Shown piece after piece: positions 1 to 8,512 of a stretch of 45,034 nucleotides of DNA (position 1 is its first letter; every line of letters starts with the position of its first letter). A program made the translations under genes and the position numbers. This stretch comes from Deltaproteobacteria bacterium. GTDB taxonomy: Bacteria > Desulfobacterota > Desulfarculia > Adiutricales > Adiutricaceae. The DNA lies in the NCBI GenBank assembly GCA_031288415.1, contig JAITRL010000144.1, positions 1 through 45,034 on the forward strand, read 5' to 3'. The notes under the pieces are model-generated. The model was not told the origin of the DNA. It did not search any database and saw only the letters and a list, made by a program, of their open reading frames with translations.

Positions 1-34
1 CAGAAGACAGGACATTTTAATCTTGCAGTATTAG

Positions 35-196
35 GATGACATTTTAATATTGTGGCGACGGCGCCCCAAAGGAAGCAAGAACATTCCTGAACCCATCGAT
101 CTTCAGGCCACCCTGGAAACCTCCCGTATTGAAAAAGGAAGGAGAGGACGCCCAAAAGGCGGCAAGAACAAGCCAAAAGCCGAACCCACTGGTTAA
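35..196 (+). pseudogene. 3' end of an unknown gene with AT-hook-like tail (copy 1)
   Basis: An open frame without a start codon runs from just after a TAG at 32-34 to TAA at 194-196. It encodes about 53 residues ending in a basic RGRPKGGKNKPK segment, which resembles an AT-hook (core RGRP). A second basic RRRPKGSKN segment lies near its beginning. The stretch is much more AT-rich than the genes to the right. I do not recognise the parent gene. Similar basic tails occur at the ends of some transposases and DNA-binding proteins, so a mobile-element remnant is possible. No start or ribosome binding site is visible, and the rest of the gene may lie left of the window or be lost. Confidence 0.4.
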
Positions 197-500
197 CTGC
201 CCTGGCTTCCCCAATGTTGCCCAAAGGCCGGTTCAAAAAAATTTGTTATAGAAAAAAAATTGGGAATTCAGGATTACAAAATTCTTAAACCAACAAAGAA
301 AGCAAGAACATTCCTAAAACTATCGATCCTCATGCCGCTCTAGAAACCTCCCTTATTGAAAAGAGAAGGAGAGGACGCCCAAAAGGCAGCAAGAACAAGC
401 CAACAGCCGAACCTACTGGTTAACAAGCCCTGACTTGTGGCCAATGTCGCCCTAAGGCTGGGTAAAAAATGTTATAGAAAAAAAATTAGGGATTCAGGTT
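68..500. repeat. Two-copy imperfect direct repeat of about 205 bp
   Basis: Positions 68-275 and 295-500 align with an offset of about 227 bp. Shared stretches include the start (AAAG then AAGCAAGAACATTCCT), the AT-hook codons and the 3' flank (GTTATAGAAAAAAAATT and ATTCAGG). The duplication includes non-coding sequence past the stop codon, so it is a DNA-level tandem duplication rather than two paralogous genes. An 11-base word GACATTTTAAT also occurs twice, at 11-21 and 38-48. Confidence 0.75.
289..423 (+). pseudogene. Duplicated gene end with AT-hook-like tail (copy 2)
   Basis: This is a second, diverged copy of the preceding gene end, closed upstream by TAA at 286-288 and ending at TAA 421-423. 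It encodes a tail with RRRGRPKGSKNKP, and its residues align with copy 1 from SKNIP to the closing AEPTG. It has no start codon, so it is best read as a non-functional duplicate. Substitutions between copies include many silent changes, for example in the ETS and RGRPKG codons, which suggests the tail was once under protein-level selection. Confidence 0.4.
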
Positions 501-618
501 GAGCGCCCGCCCGCTTGCTCTTGGGTGCATGTGACAGTACGAGCCAAGGGGCGCCTCAATGGCTTGAATCCTACAATAGTTAGATTTCGAAAACAGATTG
601 GGATATGCGCACTGAAAA

Positions 619-1809
619 TCAGGCCCCATTCAGCAATACTGATTTCAGGGAAGCGCCGACCGCGCTTGCCAGGAGCGGGGGCACGGCGTTTCCCACCTGC
701 GCGAACTGCCGCGCCTGGATGCCGGCGAACACGAACCTGTCCGGAAACGACTGGATGCGCGCGGCTTCCCTCACGGTGAACGCCCTGTCCTGGCTGTAAT
801 GGAAATACGCTCCCCAATGCGGGTCGCATTTCGTCAGAATCGTGGAAGCCAGGCCGTTCGGATCTACCCTTCCGTACCGTTTCGTGTGATCCGATTTCCT
901 GGCCCTTAACATGCCTTTCGGAAGCAGGCTGTCAGGCATATCGGTCCAGTTGCCTCCCGGCCTGATATGCCTCATGCGTTGCACGTTAATTTCCGAAAGG
1001 CGGGTGGCCTCATGGTTGAGGACGCCTCCGGAGCCGGCGCGGGAGCGCTCCTGGAAACCGCATGAGGGCTTTTTCATGTACGGCTTTACCGGCTCGCCCC
1101 GCTCGCCGTTCCGCAGAACAGGCAGATCTCCGATGGCGTCGGAAACCGTGACGAAGCCGGATTTCGTCTCCGGGGCCGGCGTCTTCAGGAGCGGGCGCCC
1201 GTTGAACGTCGCCGTGAAATTAGCCCTGATCGGCGCGTTGAAAAGCGGTTCCGGGAATACGGCCGCCGGGACGTCTCTTCCTTTCAGGCCCATGACGAAA
1301 GTCCGCCACCGCGTCTGCGGCACGCCGTAATGCGCGGCCCCGAGTATGCGCACGTCGGCCCCGTACCCGAATTCGCCAAGGGCGTCGATGACGGAGCGGA
1401 GCGCGAGGCCGTTCCCGAAGGAAACCAGGCCCGGCACGTTCTCTATGAGCACCGCCTTCGGAGAGAAAGCCTTCACGAAGCGCAGGAATTCCTTGAACAG
1501 GTGGTTTCTTTCGTCAAGCAGGGACCTGACGGGGGCGTTTATCGAAAAGCCCTGGCACGGGGGGCCTCCCGCGACCAGATCCAGCTCCTCTTTGTCCAGC
1601 CTGAGCCGTTTTCTGACCGAGCGCGGATCGATCTCCCGAATATCCTCGGTCAGCGCCATAGTCCCCGGATGATTGAGGCGATAAGTATCCGCATAATCAG
1701 GCACAAGTTCATTGGAGAAAAGGCAATGAAATCCTGACTCCCGCAGCCCTTCAGACAGGCCCCCCGCGCCGGCGAACAGATCTATGAAAGTGAGCCTGTC
1801 GGATGCCAT
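619..1809 (-). CDS. DNA (cytosine-5) methyltransferase
   Basis: A complete 396-residue C5 cytosine methyltransferase. Counting from the ATG at 1809, it has the SAM-binding motif I FAGAGGLSEGL (residues 12-22), catalytic motif IV GGPPCQGFS with Cys85, motif VI ENVPG, motif VIII-like QTRWR, a target-recognition region, and C-terminal motif X QVGNAVPP. I chose the ATG at 1809 because homology begins immediately after it and a GGAGG lies about 12 bases upstream; the frame stays open further upstream in low-complexity sequence. No restriction endonuclease or Vsr gene is seen next to it, so it is either solitary or its partner lies left of the window. It sits where genes such as skp or lpxD often follow bamA, and next to AT-rich repeat DNA, which suggests acquisition by transfer (inference). 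Recognition sequence unknown. Confidence 0.93.
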   Translation of the reverse strand: MASDRLTFIDLFAGAGGLSEGLRESGFHCLFSNELVPDYADTYRLNHPGTMALTEDIREIDPRSVRKRLRLDKEELDLVAGGPPCQGFSINAPVRSLLDERNHLFKEFLRFVKAFSPKAVLIENVPGLVSFGNGLALRSVIDALGEFGYGADVRILGAAHYGVPQTRWRTFVMGLKGRDVPAAVFPEPLFNAPIRANFTATFNGRPLLKTPAPETKSGFVTVSDAIGDLPVLRNGERGEPVKPYMKKPSCGFQERSRAGSGGVLNHEATRLSEINVQRMRHIRPGGNWTDMPDSLLPKGMLRARKSDHTKRYGRVDPNGLASTILTKCDPHWGAYFHYSQDRAFTVREAARIQSFPDRFVFAGIQARQFAQVGNAVPPLLASAVGASLKSVLLNGA

Positions 1810-2334
1810 GCTGAAAAAAAACCTCCGCCCGCGCGAAGAGCCCAAGCCGCGCGGACAGGCTTTTGCGGCCTGTCCCGGAGGCAGGCCTGGCCCTGGGCCT
1901 TGAGCCTGCCGCCTCAAGGCGGAAACTCCCCAAGGCTTGCCTCGCTTCCCCGATAGCGGGGCGGCGGACAGTCACGCGGGCCGGCCCGGCAATCCCGGCA
2001 TTCCGTGAAGTTCCGGCCGCCCGCCGGCTTGAGGGCCCGGCGCCCGTTGGCTCCCGGCCGGCCCGTCCCTTTTGGACTCTGCCGCCCGAGGCCGCAGGCG
2101 GCCGCCGGCCAGGGCTAAGCCAAGCCAAGGCGGCCTGGCCGCCCGGCCTCAGGCGCAAGGGGGCCTTGCCCGCCGCCGTTCGTAATGCAGACTGCGGCCT
2201 TCCGGCGGAAGGCGCCTTGCCCGCCGCCGTTCGTATTGCAGGCCGCAGCCTTCCGGCGGAAGGCGCGGGCACGGACAACGCGTGCAGGCTCGCCTGAACT
2301 CGGGCCGAAGCTCAGCCCGGGGGCGGGGCCAGGG
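1810..2334. other. Intergenic, GC-rich, no gene seen
   Basis: Between the methyltransferase and bamA on minus I see no gene with a recognisable product. Open frames here are low-complexity proline/arginine/alanine translations. The stretch contains the 51-bp tandem repeat listed separately. Confidence 0.6.
2164..2265. repeat. 51-bp tandem repeat, two copies
   Basis: Units 2164-2214 and 2215-2265 both begin CCTTGCCCGCCGCCGTTCGTA and contain the inverted repeat GCCTTCCGGCGGAAGGC. They differ at only a few positions. The period, 51, is a multiple of three, but there is no sign the region is translated. Confidence 0.8.
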
Positions 2335-5064
2335 CTAGAACATGGCCCCCATGGAGAACTCCCAGCGGCCTGCCGGCTCGCCGGGGTAGGGATCCAGGGC
2401 CTTGCCGTACTCGATCCTCAGGGGCCCCATGGGGGAGAGGTACCTGAGCCCGGCGCCGTAGCTCTTCTTGAGGCCTTTGGTGCCCCAGTTCTCGTCCTTG
2501 GTCCAGACGTTGCCCATGTCGTAGAAGAGGACCCCGAAGAGCCCGCTGTCGGCGATGATGGGGAAGGACAGCTCGACGTTGACGAGGCCCATCTTCTCGC
2601 CGCCGATGGACTCGTCGGTCCTCGGGTCGCGCGGGGAGATCTCGTACCAGTCGTAGCCGCGGACGGAGTTGATGCCGCCCAGCATGTACTTCTCGTAGAC
2701 CGGAAGGCCCCCCTCCCTGTTCTCCGACAGGTACCCCACCTGCACGTGCCCCATGAGGGCCGCGCCCTTCCAGAAGGGGAAGGGCACCCACTTGGCGAGC
2801 TCCAGCTCATAGCGGGAGTAGGCGGTCTCGCCGCCCAGGAGGCTCGTCGCTATGGCGTAGGTCAGGCGGGCCGTGGAGCCGGCGGAAGGCTGGAAGAAGT
2901 GGTTGCGGGTGTCGCGCCTCAGGCTCACGGAGAACACGCTGTTGACGGAGGTCCCCATCATGCTCCGCAGGTACTGGGAGGAGTTGGTGGCGACGTCCGT
3001 GATGTCGACGTCCTCCCAGGTGTAGCTCCCGGACAGGTAGAACTTCTCGAAGACCGGGTAGCCCGCCCTGAGCGAGAAGCCCACGGTCTCCTTGCGGTAG
3101 TAGTCGTACTCGTTGTAGGACTTGAAGAGGTCGAAGCCCATCATGAGGGGGATGTCCCCCACCCAGGGATCGGTGAAGGACAGGTCGAAGTAGTTGTAGG
3201 ACCCGCCCACGTTGGCGTCCAGGGCGATGCGGCGGCCGTAGCCGAACAGGTTGTCCTGGGTGAGCCTCACGGTGCCGAAGACGCTCGCGTAGTTGCTGTA
3301 GCCCGCGCCTATCTGGAAGGAGCCCGTCGGCCTCTCCTTGACCTCGACCCGGAGGTTCAGCAGATCCTCGGGGTTCTCGCTGGAGGGGCTGGGGGTTATC
3401 ACGACGTCCTCGAAGAAGGCCGAACGCATGAGGTTGCTCTGGCTGTCCTGCAGCTTGGCCTGGGAAGTGAGGTCCCCCTCGGCCACCTCCAGATGGCGGC
3501 GGATCACCTTGTCGCGGGTCTTCTCGTTGCCGACTATCGTTATCCTGTCGTAACGGACGAGGTTGCGCGGGTTGACCTCGAACTGCACGTCGAGGACATC
3601 GTCCTCGGTGGGCTGGCCGAACCTGGGCTCCACCTCGGCATGGAAGTAGCCCATGTCCTTGTAGTAGGCCAAGAGAAGGTTCTGGTCCTCCATGAGGGTC
3701 TCGCGGCTGAACCAGGTGTCGCCGGGCGTGTCAAGCTTCTTGAGCAGCTTCTCGACGTCGTCCTCGGGCCGCAGCTCGCCTCCGAGGGTCACCTGGCCCA
3801 CCTTGTAGCGCCTCCCCTCCACTATGGGGAAGATGACGTTGAACGCGCCCTCCTTGCCGTCGACCGGCAGGATCTCCGGCTCGCCCACCCGGGCCTGGAG
3901 GAAACCGTTGTTGTTGTAGAAGACGGTCAGGAGCTGCACGTCGTTGGAGAGCTTCTCGCGGTCCAGCTTGCCAGAGCCGGTGACGAAGGAGACTATGCCC
4001 TTGGTCTTGCTCTCGATGACCCGGGAGAGCTTCCAGTCGGAGTAGAACTCGTTGCCCTCGAACTCGATGTCGTCGATGTAGATCTTGCCGCCCTCGTTGA
4101 TCTTGAAGACGACCTTGGCGCGCCCCTCGCCGACCGGCTCCAGCTCGTAGGTGATGCTGGCCTGGGAGTAGCCCTTCTCGGCGTAGAACCGCTGGAGGTT
4201 GGCCACGGCCTGCATCAGCCGCTCGTCCGAGGCCACGTCCATGAGCTTGAGGGCGGCCGCCTCCTGGAGGTCCTCGTCGTCGTACTTCTCGTTGCCGTCG
4301 AACTGGACGAGCGCGATCTGGGGCCGCTCGGTGACTATGAAGTGCACGGCCTTCCCGCCCGAGACGTCCGTGGTCTCGACGTTGACCGTCTCAAAGTAGC
4401 CCAGCGAGTAAAGCCTCCGGATGTCCGAGGCCGCCTTGGCCTCGTTGTAGGTGCCGCCCTGGCGGATCCGGAGGGAGTTCAGGATGGCCTGGTTCTCCAG
4501 CATCCGGGACCCGGAGATGGTGACCGAGACCACCCTGGGGCCGGTTCCGAACAGGTGGTCCGTCACCATGTAGACCAGCCGCTCGGCGGTCTGGGGAAGG
4601 GCCTCGGTCCCGGAGGAGAAGACGTCCATGCGGGAGGAGCTCGCGCCCGCGCCGCTGAGGGACTGGAGCTGGCCGGACATGGTGTACGTGTCGCCGGAGC
4701 GGGTGAGGGTGGGGGCGAACAGGAAATCCGCCCCGAGCTCCCGCGCCTGCGCCTGGACTGCCGTGGAGACGGCGGACAGGGTCTGGCCTCCCATGGACAG
4801 GGCCACGAAGCCCTGTGACTGGAAGGACTGCACCGTAAGCTCCATGAGCCCGCGGCTCACGTTGGCCAGCTGCTCTAGCTGGGTGCCGGTGACGCCCACG
4901 ATGTTGTATGGGGTCACTGCCACCTTCAGGCCCTCCTGGGCCGCGGCGGGCCCCGGAAGCGCCCCCCAGGCGACGGCTAGGGCGAGGAGCCCCGCGATCA
5001 GGGCCGGGGCTGCCGGGCGGAGGGTCTTGCGGGAAGCGGTATGCTGGGGCTGTGCTGGAAACAT
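2335..5064 (-). CDS. bamA: Outer membrane protein assembly factor BamA
   Basis: A 909-residue Omp85-family protein that folds beta-barrel proteins into the outer membrane as the core of the BAM complex. Residues 1-42 form a signal peptide (hydrophobic stretch ending in AAA before QEG). Residues about 45-165 form an extra N-terminal domain (KVAVTPYN onward) resembling the TolB-N/CsgG-like fold, which E. coli BamA lacks. A series of POTRA domains follows (about 168-590), then a 16-strand-type barrel with the conserved SVRGYDW loop-6 motif and a terminal phenylalanine (FSMGAMF) as the barrel signal. The ATG at 5064 has GGAGAG a few bases upstream. It lies downstream of lolD, but a terminator-like hairpin and a candidate promoter in between suggest it is transcribed separately. 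Exact POTRA boundaries are estimated. Confidence 0.96.
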   Translation of the reverse strand: MFPAQPQHTASRKTLRPAAPALIAGLLALAVAWGALPGPAAAQEGLKVAVTPYNIVGVTGTQLEQLANVSRGLMELTVQSFQSQGFVALSMGGQTLSAVSTAVQAQARELGADFLFAPTLTRSGDTYTMSGQLQSLSGAGASSSRMDVFSSGTEALPQTAERLVYMVTDHLFGTGPRVVSVTISGSRMLENQAILNSLRIRQGGTYNEAKAASDIRRLYSLGYFETVNVETTDVSGGKAVHFIVTERPQIALVQFDGNEKYDDEDLQEAAALKLMDVASDERLMQAVANLQRFYAEKGYSQASITYELEPVGEGRAKVVFKINEGGKIYIDDIEFEGNEFYSDWKLSRVIESKTKGIVSFVTGSGKLDREKLSNDVQLLTVFYNNNGFLQARVGEPEILPVDGKEGAFNVIFPIVEGRRYKVGQVTLGGELRPEDDVEKLLKKLDTPGDTWFSRETLMEDQNLLLAYYKDMGYFHAEVEPRFGQPTEDDVLDVQFEVNPRNLVRYDRITIVGNEKTRDKVIRRHLEVAEGDLTSQAKLQDSQSNLMRSAFFEDVVITPSPSSENPEDLLNLRVEVKERPTGSFQIGAGYSNYASVFGTVRLTQDNLFGYGRRIALDANVGGSYNYFDLSFTDPWVGDIPLMMGFDLFKSYNEYDYYRKETVGFSLRAGYPVFEKFYLSGSYTWEDVDITDVATNSSQYLRSMMGTSVNSVFSVSLRRDTRNHFFQPSAGSTARLTYAIATSLLGGETAYSRYELELAKWVPFPFWKGAALMGHVQVGYLSENREGGLPVYEKYMLGGINSVRGYDWYEISPRDPRTDESIGGEKMGLVNVELSFPIIADSGLFGVLFYDMGNVWTKDENWGTKGLKKSYGAGLRYLSPMGPLRIEYGKALDPYPGEPAGRWEFSMGAMF

Positions 5065-5379
5065 GAAACTCTCCCGTGGCGGGGGCCCCGGGGGCCCGAA
5101 CAGGGGCTCAGGGGGCGCGGGTTTCTTCAGTCTGGGCGGGGACTCGGTTACGGTGTGCTTAAGGCCGCGAAAACGGACGTGGCTTGCGGCGGCCGCAGGC
5201 GCAAGGCGGGGTCCGCCGGCCTTGCGCCGCAGGGGCGAGGCCGGCGCGGTCTGGGGAAGGCCGCCGTCGACGCCTGGCCGCGTCAGTGTATTTTTCAGGC
5301 TGTCTTCTTAAGGGCCTGCCGGAGGCTGCCGACGCCGTCATTCGGCGGCTTGTGCCCAAACGGGTCTTATGAAGGGGAC

Positions 5380-5408
5380 ATTTTACATGATCTTGTTGAA
5401 TCTTTCCA
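5380..5408 (-). promoter_or_regulatory. Candidate sigma-70 promoter for bamA
   Basis: On minus, TGGAAA (-35) is separated by 17 bases from TAAAAT (-10). The -10 matches the consensus at five of six positions and the -35 at four. The surrounding sequence is locally AT-rich. Confidence 0.4.
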
Positions 5409-5532
5409 GCGGAAAACCGCATCTGGAAACAACAAAATCGAATTTTGTACAGTCGGCCGGGCTTTCCTCCGCCCGGAAACGCGCCCCGCAGGCCGGATCG
5501 CTGGCTTCCGTGATCATTTCGGAGGGCCTTGG

Positions 5533-5577
5533 AAAAAAAAGCCCGGCCGGCCTGCCTCCCCAGGCGGCCCGGCCCTG
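5533..5577 (-). terminator. Terminator-like hairpin after lolD
   Basis: Read on minus, an imperfect GC-rich stem (GGCCGGGCCGCCT paired with AGGCAGGCCGGCC) is followed by a run of eight T. It lies about 65 bases past the lolD stop, as expected for the end of the lysS-lolC-lolD transcript. Confidence 0.5.
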
Positions 5578-5640
5578 TTCGCCGCTGTCCGTACGGATTT
5601 CGGCAGGCAGGCCTCATGAGCCTTGGCAAGACGAGGCCGC

Positions 5641-6456
5641 CTAACCCTCCTTGAGCGAGCCCCCCTCCAGGACCAGCCTCCGGTCCAGCATGGCCGCGAG
5701 CTTGGCGTTGTGGGTGACCACCACCGCGGCCATGCCGCCTCCCCTGGCCAGTTCCAGGATCAGGGAGTTCACCATGGCGGCGTTGCGGCCGTCGAGGTTG
5801 CCGGTGGGCTCGTCGGCCAAAAGGATCCTGGGTCCCATGGCCAGGGCGCGCGCCAGGGCCACCCTCTGCTGTTCGCCGCCCGACATGAGCCCGGGGCGGT
5901 GGGAGAGCCTTTTGGCAAGCCCCACGCGCTCCAGGAGCGGCCGGGCCCTGGCGAAGGCCTCGTCGCGGGAAGCCCCCGCGAGCCTGAGGGGCATGGCCAC
6001 GTTCTCGAGGGCGTCGAACTCCGACAGGAGGTGGTGGAACTGGAACACGAAGCCCACGGAGCGCGCCCGCCAGCGGGCCAGCTGGGCATCCGGCAGGTCG
6101 TAGATCACGCGCCCCCCCGCCGCCACTGTCCCGGAACTGGGGCGCTCGAGCCCTCCAAGGATGTACAGGAGCGTGGACTTTCCGCTGCCGGAGGCCCCCA
6201 GCACGGCCAGTGACTCGCCGGGGCGGACCGAGAGTTCCAGCCCGTCAAGGACCACTATCTCCTCCTGGCCGCTGCGGAAGGTCTTGACGAGGCCTGTGGC
6301 CTCCAGGACAGGGGCCTTCAGCGGCCCCTGGCCGGCGGCCCCGGGCGGGCCTGAAGAGCCGGCGGGACCAGAGGCCGCCGCGGCGGAGGGAGGCAGCCGC
6401 TCGCCGGGCCCCTGCGGCGCCTGGGCCCGGGCGGGAGGTCGGGAGGCCTTACTCAT
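5641..6456 (-). CDS. lolD: Lipoprotein-releasing ABC transporter ATPase LolD
   Basis: A 271-residue ABC ATPase with Walker A GASGSGKST (residues 87-95), signature SGGEQQRVALARAL and Walker B ILLADEPTGNLD. It matches the LolD/MacB class, which powers release of outer-membrane lipoproteins from the inner membrane with a LolC/E partner. Its ATG overlaps the end of lolC by 8 bases, so the two are translationally coupled. The first 45 or so residues are a proline/alanine/glycine-rich extension not found in typical LolD of about 230 residues; the start could be further in, but no better start with a ribosome binding site is evident. Confidence 0.94.
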   Translation of the reverse strand: MSKASRPPARAQAPQGPGERLPPSAAAASGPAGSSGPPGAAGQGPLKAPVLEATGLVKTFRSGQEEIVVLDGLELSVRPGESLAVLGASGSGKSTLLYILGGLERPSSGTVAAGGRVIYDLPDAQLARWRARSVGFVFQFHHLLSEFDALENVAMPLRLAGASRDEAFARARPLLERVGLAKRLSHRPGLMSGGEQQRVALARALAMGPRILLADEPTGNLDGRNAAMVNSLILELARGGGMAAVVVTHNAKLAAMLDRRLVLEGGSLKEG

Positions 6457-8512
6457 AACGGATGGCTTCCACAGGGTCCAGCCTGGCCGCCTGGGAGGCG
6501 GGGTACAGGGTGGCCAGGTAGCTGATGAGCAGCGACACCGCGGTGATGGCGGCTATCTGGAGAGGCCTTATCTCCACCGGGAGCGTGCTCATGAGGTAGA
6601 CCTCAGGCGGCAGGGAGATGAACTCGTAGCGGGAGAGCAGGAGGCACAGGGTCACGCCCACGGCCAGCCCGCCCAGGGTGCCCGCCCCGCCGACCGCCAG
6701 TCCCTGGATGGTGAAGATCCTGCGGATCTGGCCGGCGGTGGCTCCCATGGCTTTGAGGATGGCTATGTCACGGGTCTTCTCCGTCACCATCATGACCAGC
6801 GTGGAGGCGATGTTGAAGGCGGCCACCAGAATGATGAGCGTGAGGATCACGAACATGGCCGTCTGCTCGAGCTTCAGGGCGGAAAACAGGCTCATGTTCA
6901 TCTGCATCCAGTCGCGGCCCCAGTACTCAGGCCCCAGCGCCGCCGTCGCCAGCCTGCGCACCTCGTCCGCGGCGTAGATGTCATCCGCCATGATCTCTAT
7001 GGCCGAGACCGTGTCATCCATGCCCAGGATCTCCTGGGCGTCCCTGATGGTGGTGAAGGCCACCCTGGAGTCGTAGTCGAAAAGGTTCGTGCGGAACACC
7101 CCCGCCACCCGGAAGATCGCGGACAGGGGCATCCTCTTGCCGATGGGGGTGACCCTCCCGAAGGGCGAGATGATGTTCACCTCGCCAAGGGCCCCCTGCC
7201 CCACCAGCATGGAAAGCTCGGTCCCCAGGATGATCGCGCGCTCCGGGGGCGGCGGGGGCCCGGCATCGTCCGGGAGCGGCACCGGAGGCGCTGGCCGCAG
7301 GGGAGCCATGCCTGAGGCCGCGCCCAGGTCGGCGGCGCCTGCGGCGGGATAACCCGGCGAGGTCCTCTCAGGGCTCCCGGCGTCGGCGGCGGGAGCCTCC
7401 CCCCTCTCATGATCGGCCTGTTCCTGGTCCGCCTCTGGAGCCGCCGCAGGCCCGGGGCCGTCCGAGGCGACGTTCAGCCTTCCCTCCCCGGAAACCCCCG
7501 GAGCTGTTCCTTCCGCCCCGGCGGCGGCCGAGTTAGCCTCGTCGGCCGCAGGGGCTTCCGCCCCGCCGGCCGCAGGGGATTCCGCCCCGCCGGCCGCAGT
7601 GGGGGCTTCCGCCTCTTCAGGCCCCCCGGACTGAGGCGGCCCTGGCGAGGCCGCCTCGCCGGGCCCTGAATGATCAGGGCTTTCCGGATCCCCCTCCACA
7701 GAGAGGTCGAGGTATTCCGGCTCGGCCGGCTCCAGGTACTCCGGGGGCTCGTAGGGCCGCTCCCCCTCGTCGGAAGGAGAGTCCCCGAAAAGGAAGCCCG
7801 GCGACGGAAGCGGGTAAGGGCTCACCATCGGTCGCAGGGTCAGGTTTTCCAGGCCGTGGGGGGTGAGGTTCATGGGTCCGAAGTAATCGGCCTTGCGGGC
7901 CAGCTCAGGGTCGATGCCCATGAGTATGACACCGGTCGCCCCCTCGGCGGAGGCGGCCATCACCTGGCCCATCGCCACGGGCTGGACCGAGGCCACGCCC
8001 GGCACGCGCTCTATGAGGCGCACGGCCTCGCGCCAGCCGTCTATGTTCGTGGAGGGCTTGTAGACAGTCACGTGGGCCTGAAGGCCCAGCAGCTTTTCCT
8101 TGAGGTTGGTCTCGAAGCCCGAGAGCACCGCGAGCACCACGATGAGGGCCGCCACCCCGAGTCCCACGCCGCCCACGGCCAGGACAGAGATGAGGGAGAC
8201 GAGCCTGCTCCGGCGCTTGCTGCGCAGGTACCTTACCGCGATGAAGGCCTCGGCCCTGAGGCCGAAGCCGCCCCCTGCCTGCCTGCCCCCGGAGCCGGGG
8301 GAGGATATGCCCGCGGCCGCTCCGGAGGCGCGCTCCCGTTCAGGAGCGCCGGCGACGGTTTCCTTTCGCCAGCCGGAATCGGGGCCGGCGGCGGCTTCCT
8401 CCGGGCCGGGAGCCTGGCCGTTTTCCCGATCCGGCGGGGCCTGAGGACCTGCGGCGGCCAGTTCGGCCTCCCCTGCGCCTTCCCCTGCCCCGGCTTTCCG
8501 GCTTTCCTTCAC
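6449..8512 (-). CDS. lolC: Lipoprotein-releasing permease LolC/LolE, with a large insertion
   Basis: A 687-residue inner-membrane permease of the FtsX/LolC-E type. Residues 1-85 are a low-complexity extension. FIAVRYLRSKRRSR leads into the first membrane helix (about 107-131), followed by a periplasmic MacB-like domain. The FtsX-type C-terminal half has three more helices (from LIILVAAFNIASTLVMMV onward) and ends DPVEAIRYE. The periplasmic domain is interrupted at about residues 231-424 by a Pro/Ala/Glu/Gly-rich segment, so the protein is roughly 270 residues longer than the family's usual 400-415. The start is GTG at 8512, overlapping the lysS stop as GTGA. A single LolC/E protein probably works as a homodimer (usual when only one is encoded). 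It sits between lysS and lolD in the conserved deltaproteobacterial order. Confidence 0.93.
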   Translation of the reverse strand: MKESRKAGAGEGAGEAELAAAGPQAPPDRENGQAPGPEEAAAGPDSGWRKETVAGAPERERASGAAAGISSPGSGGRQAGGGFGLRAEAFIAVRYLRSKRRSRLVSLISVLAVGGVGLGVAALIVVLAVLSGFETNLKEKLLGLQAHVTVYKPSTNIDGWREAVRLIERVPGVASVQPVAMGQVMAASAEGATGVILMGIDPELARKADYFGPMNLTPHGLENLTLRPMVSPYPLPSPGFLFGDSPSDEGERPYEPPEYLEPAEPEYLDLSVEGDPESPDHSGPGEAASPGPPQSGGPEEAEAPTAAGGAESPAAGGAEAPAADEANSAAAGAEGTAPGVSGEGRLNVASDGPGPAAAPEADQEQADHERGEAPAADAGSPERTSPGYPAAGAADLGAASGMAPLRPAPPVPLPDDAGPPPPPERAIILGTELSMLVGQGALGEVNIISPFGRVTPIGKRMPLSAIFRVAGVFRTNLFDYDSRVAFTTIRDAQEILGMDDTVSAIEIMADDIYAADEVRRLATAALGPEYWGRDWMQMNMSLFSALKLEQTAMFVILTLIILVAAFNIASTLVMMVTEKTRDIAILKAMGATAGQIRRIFTIQGLAVGGAGTLGGLAVGVTLCLLLSRYEFISLPPEVYLMSTLPVEIRPLQIAAITAVSLLISYLATLYPASQAARLDPVEAIRYE

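Larger units (their letters stand above)
5065..5640. other. bamA-lolD intergenic region
   Basis: No gene seen. It contains a candidate bamA promoter (5380-5408) and a GC-rich hairpin with a T-run on minus after lolD. The promoter would leave bamA a leader of roughly 310 nt. Confidence 0.6.

Noticed and set aside
2185-4818. An 877-codon open frame on plus opposite bamA
   Set aside because: It is antisense to the unmistakable BamA coding sequence and arises from high-GC codon structure. Its translation is repetitive and matches no family.
5371-5400. GGGACATTTTACATGATCTTG resembling the AGGACATTTTAATCTTG at the left edge, as a pair of element ends
   Set aside because: The match is short and interrupted, with no inverted counterpart and no transposase between. 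The stretch is better read as a bamA promoter region.
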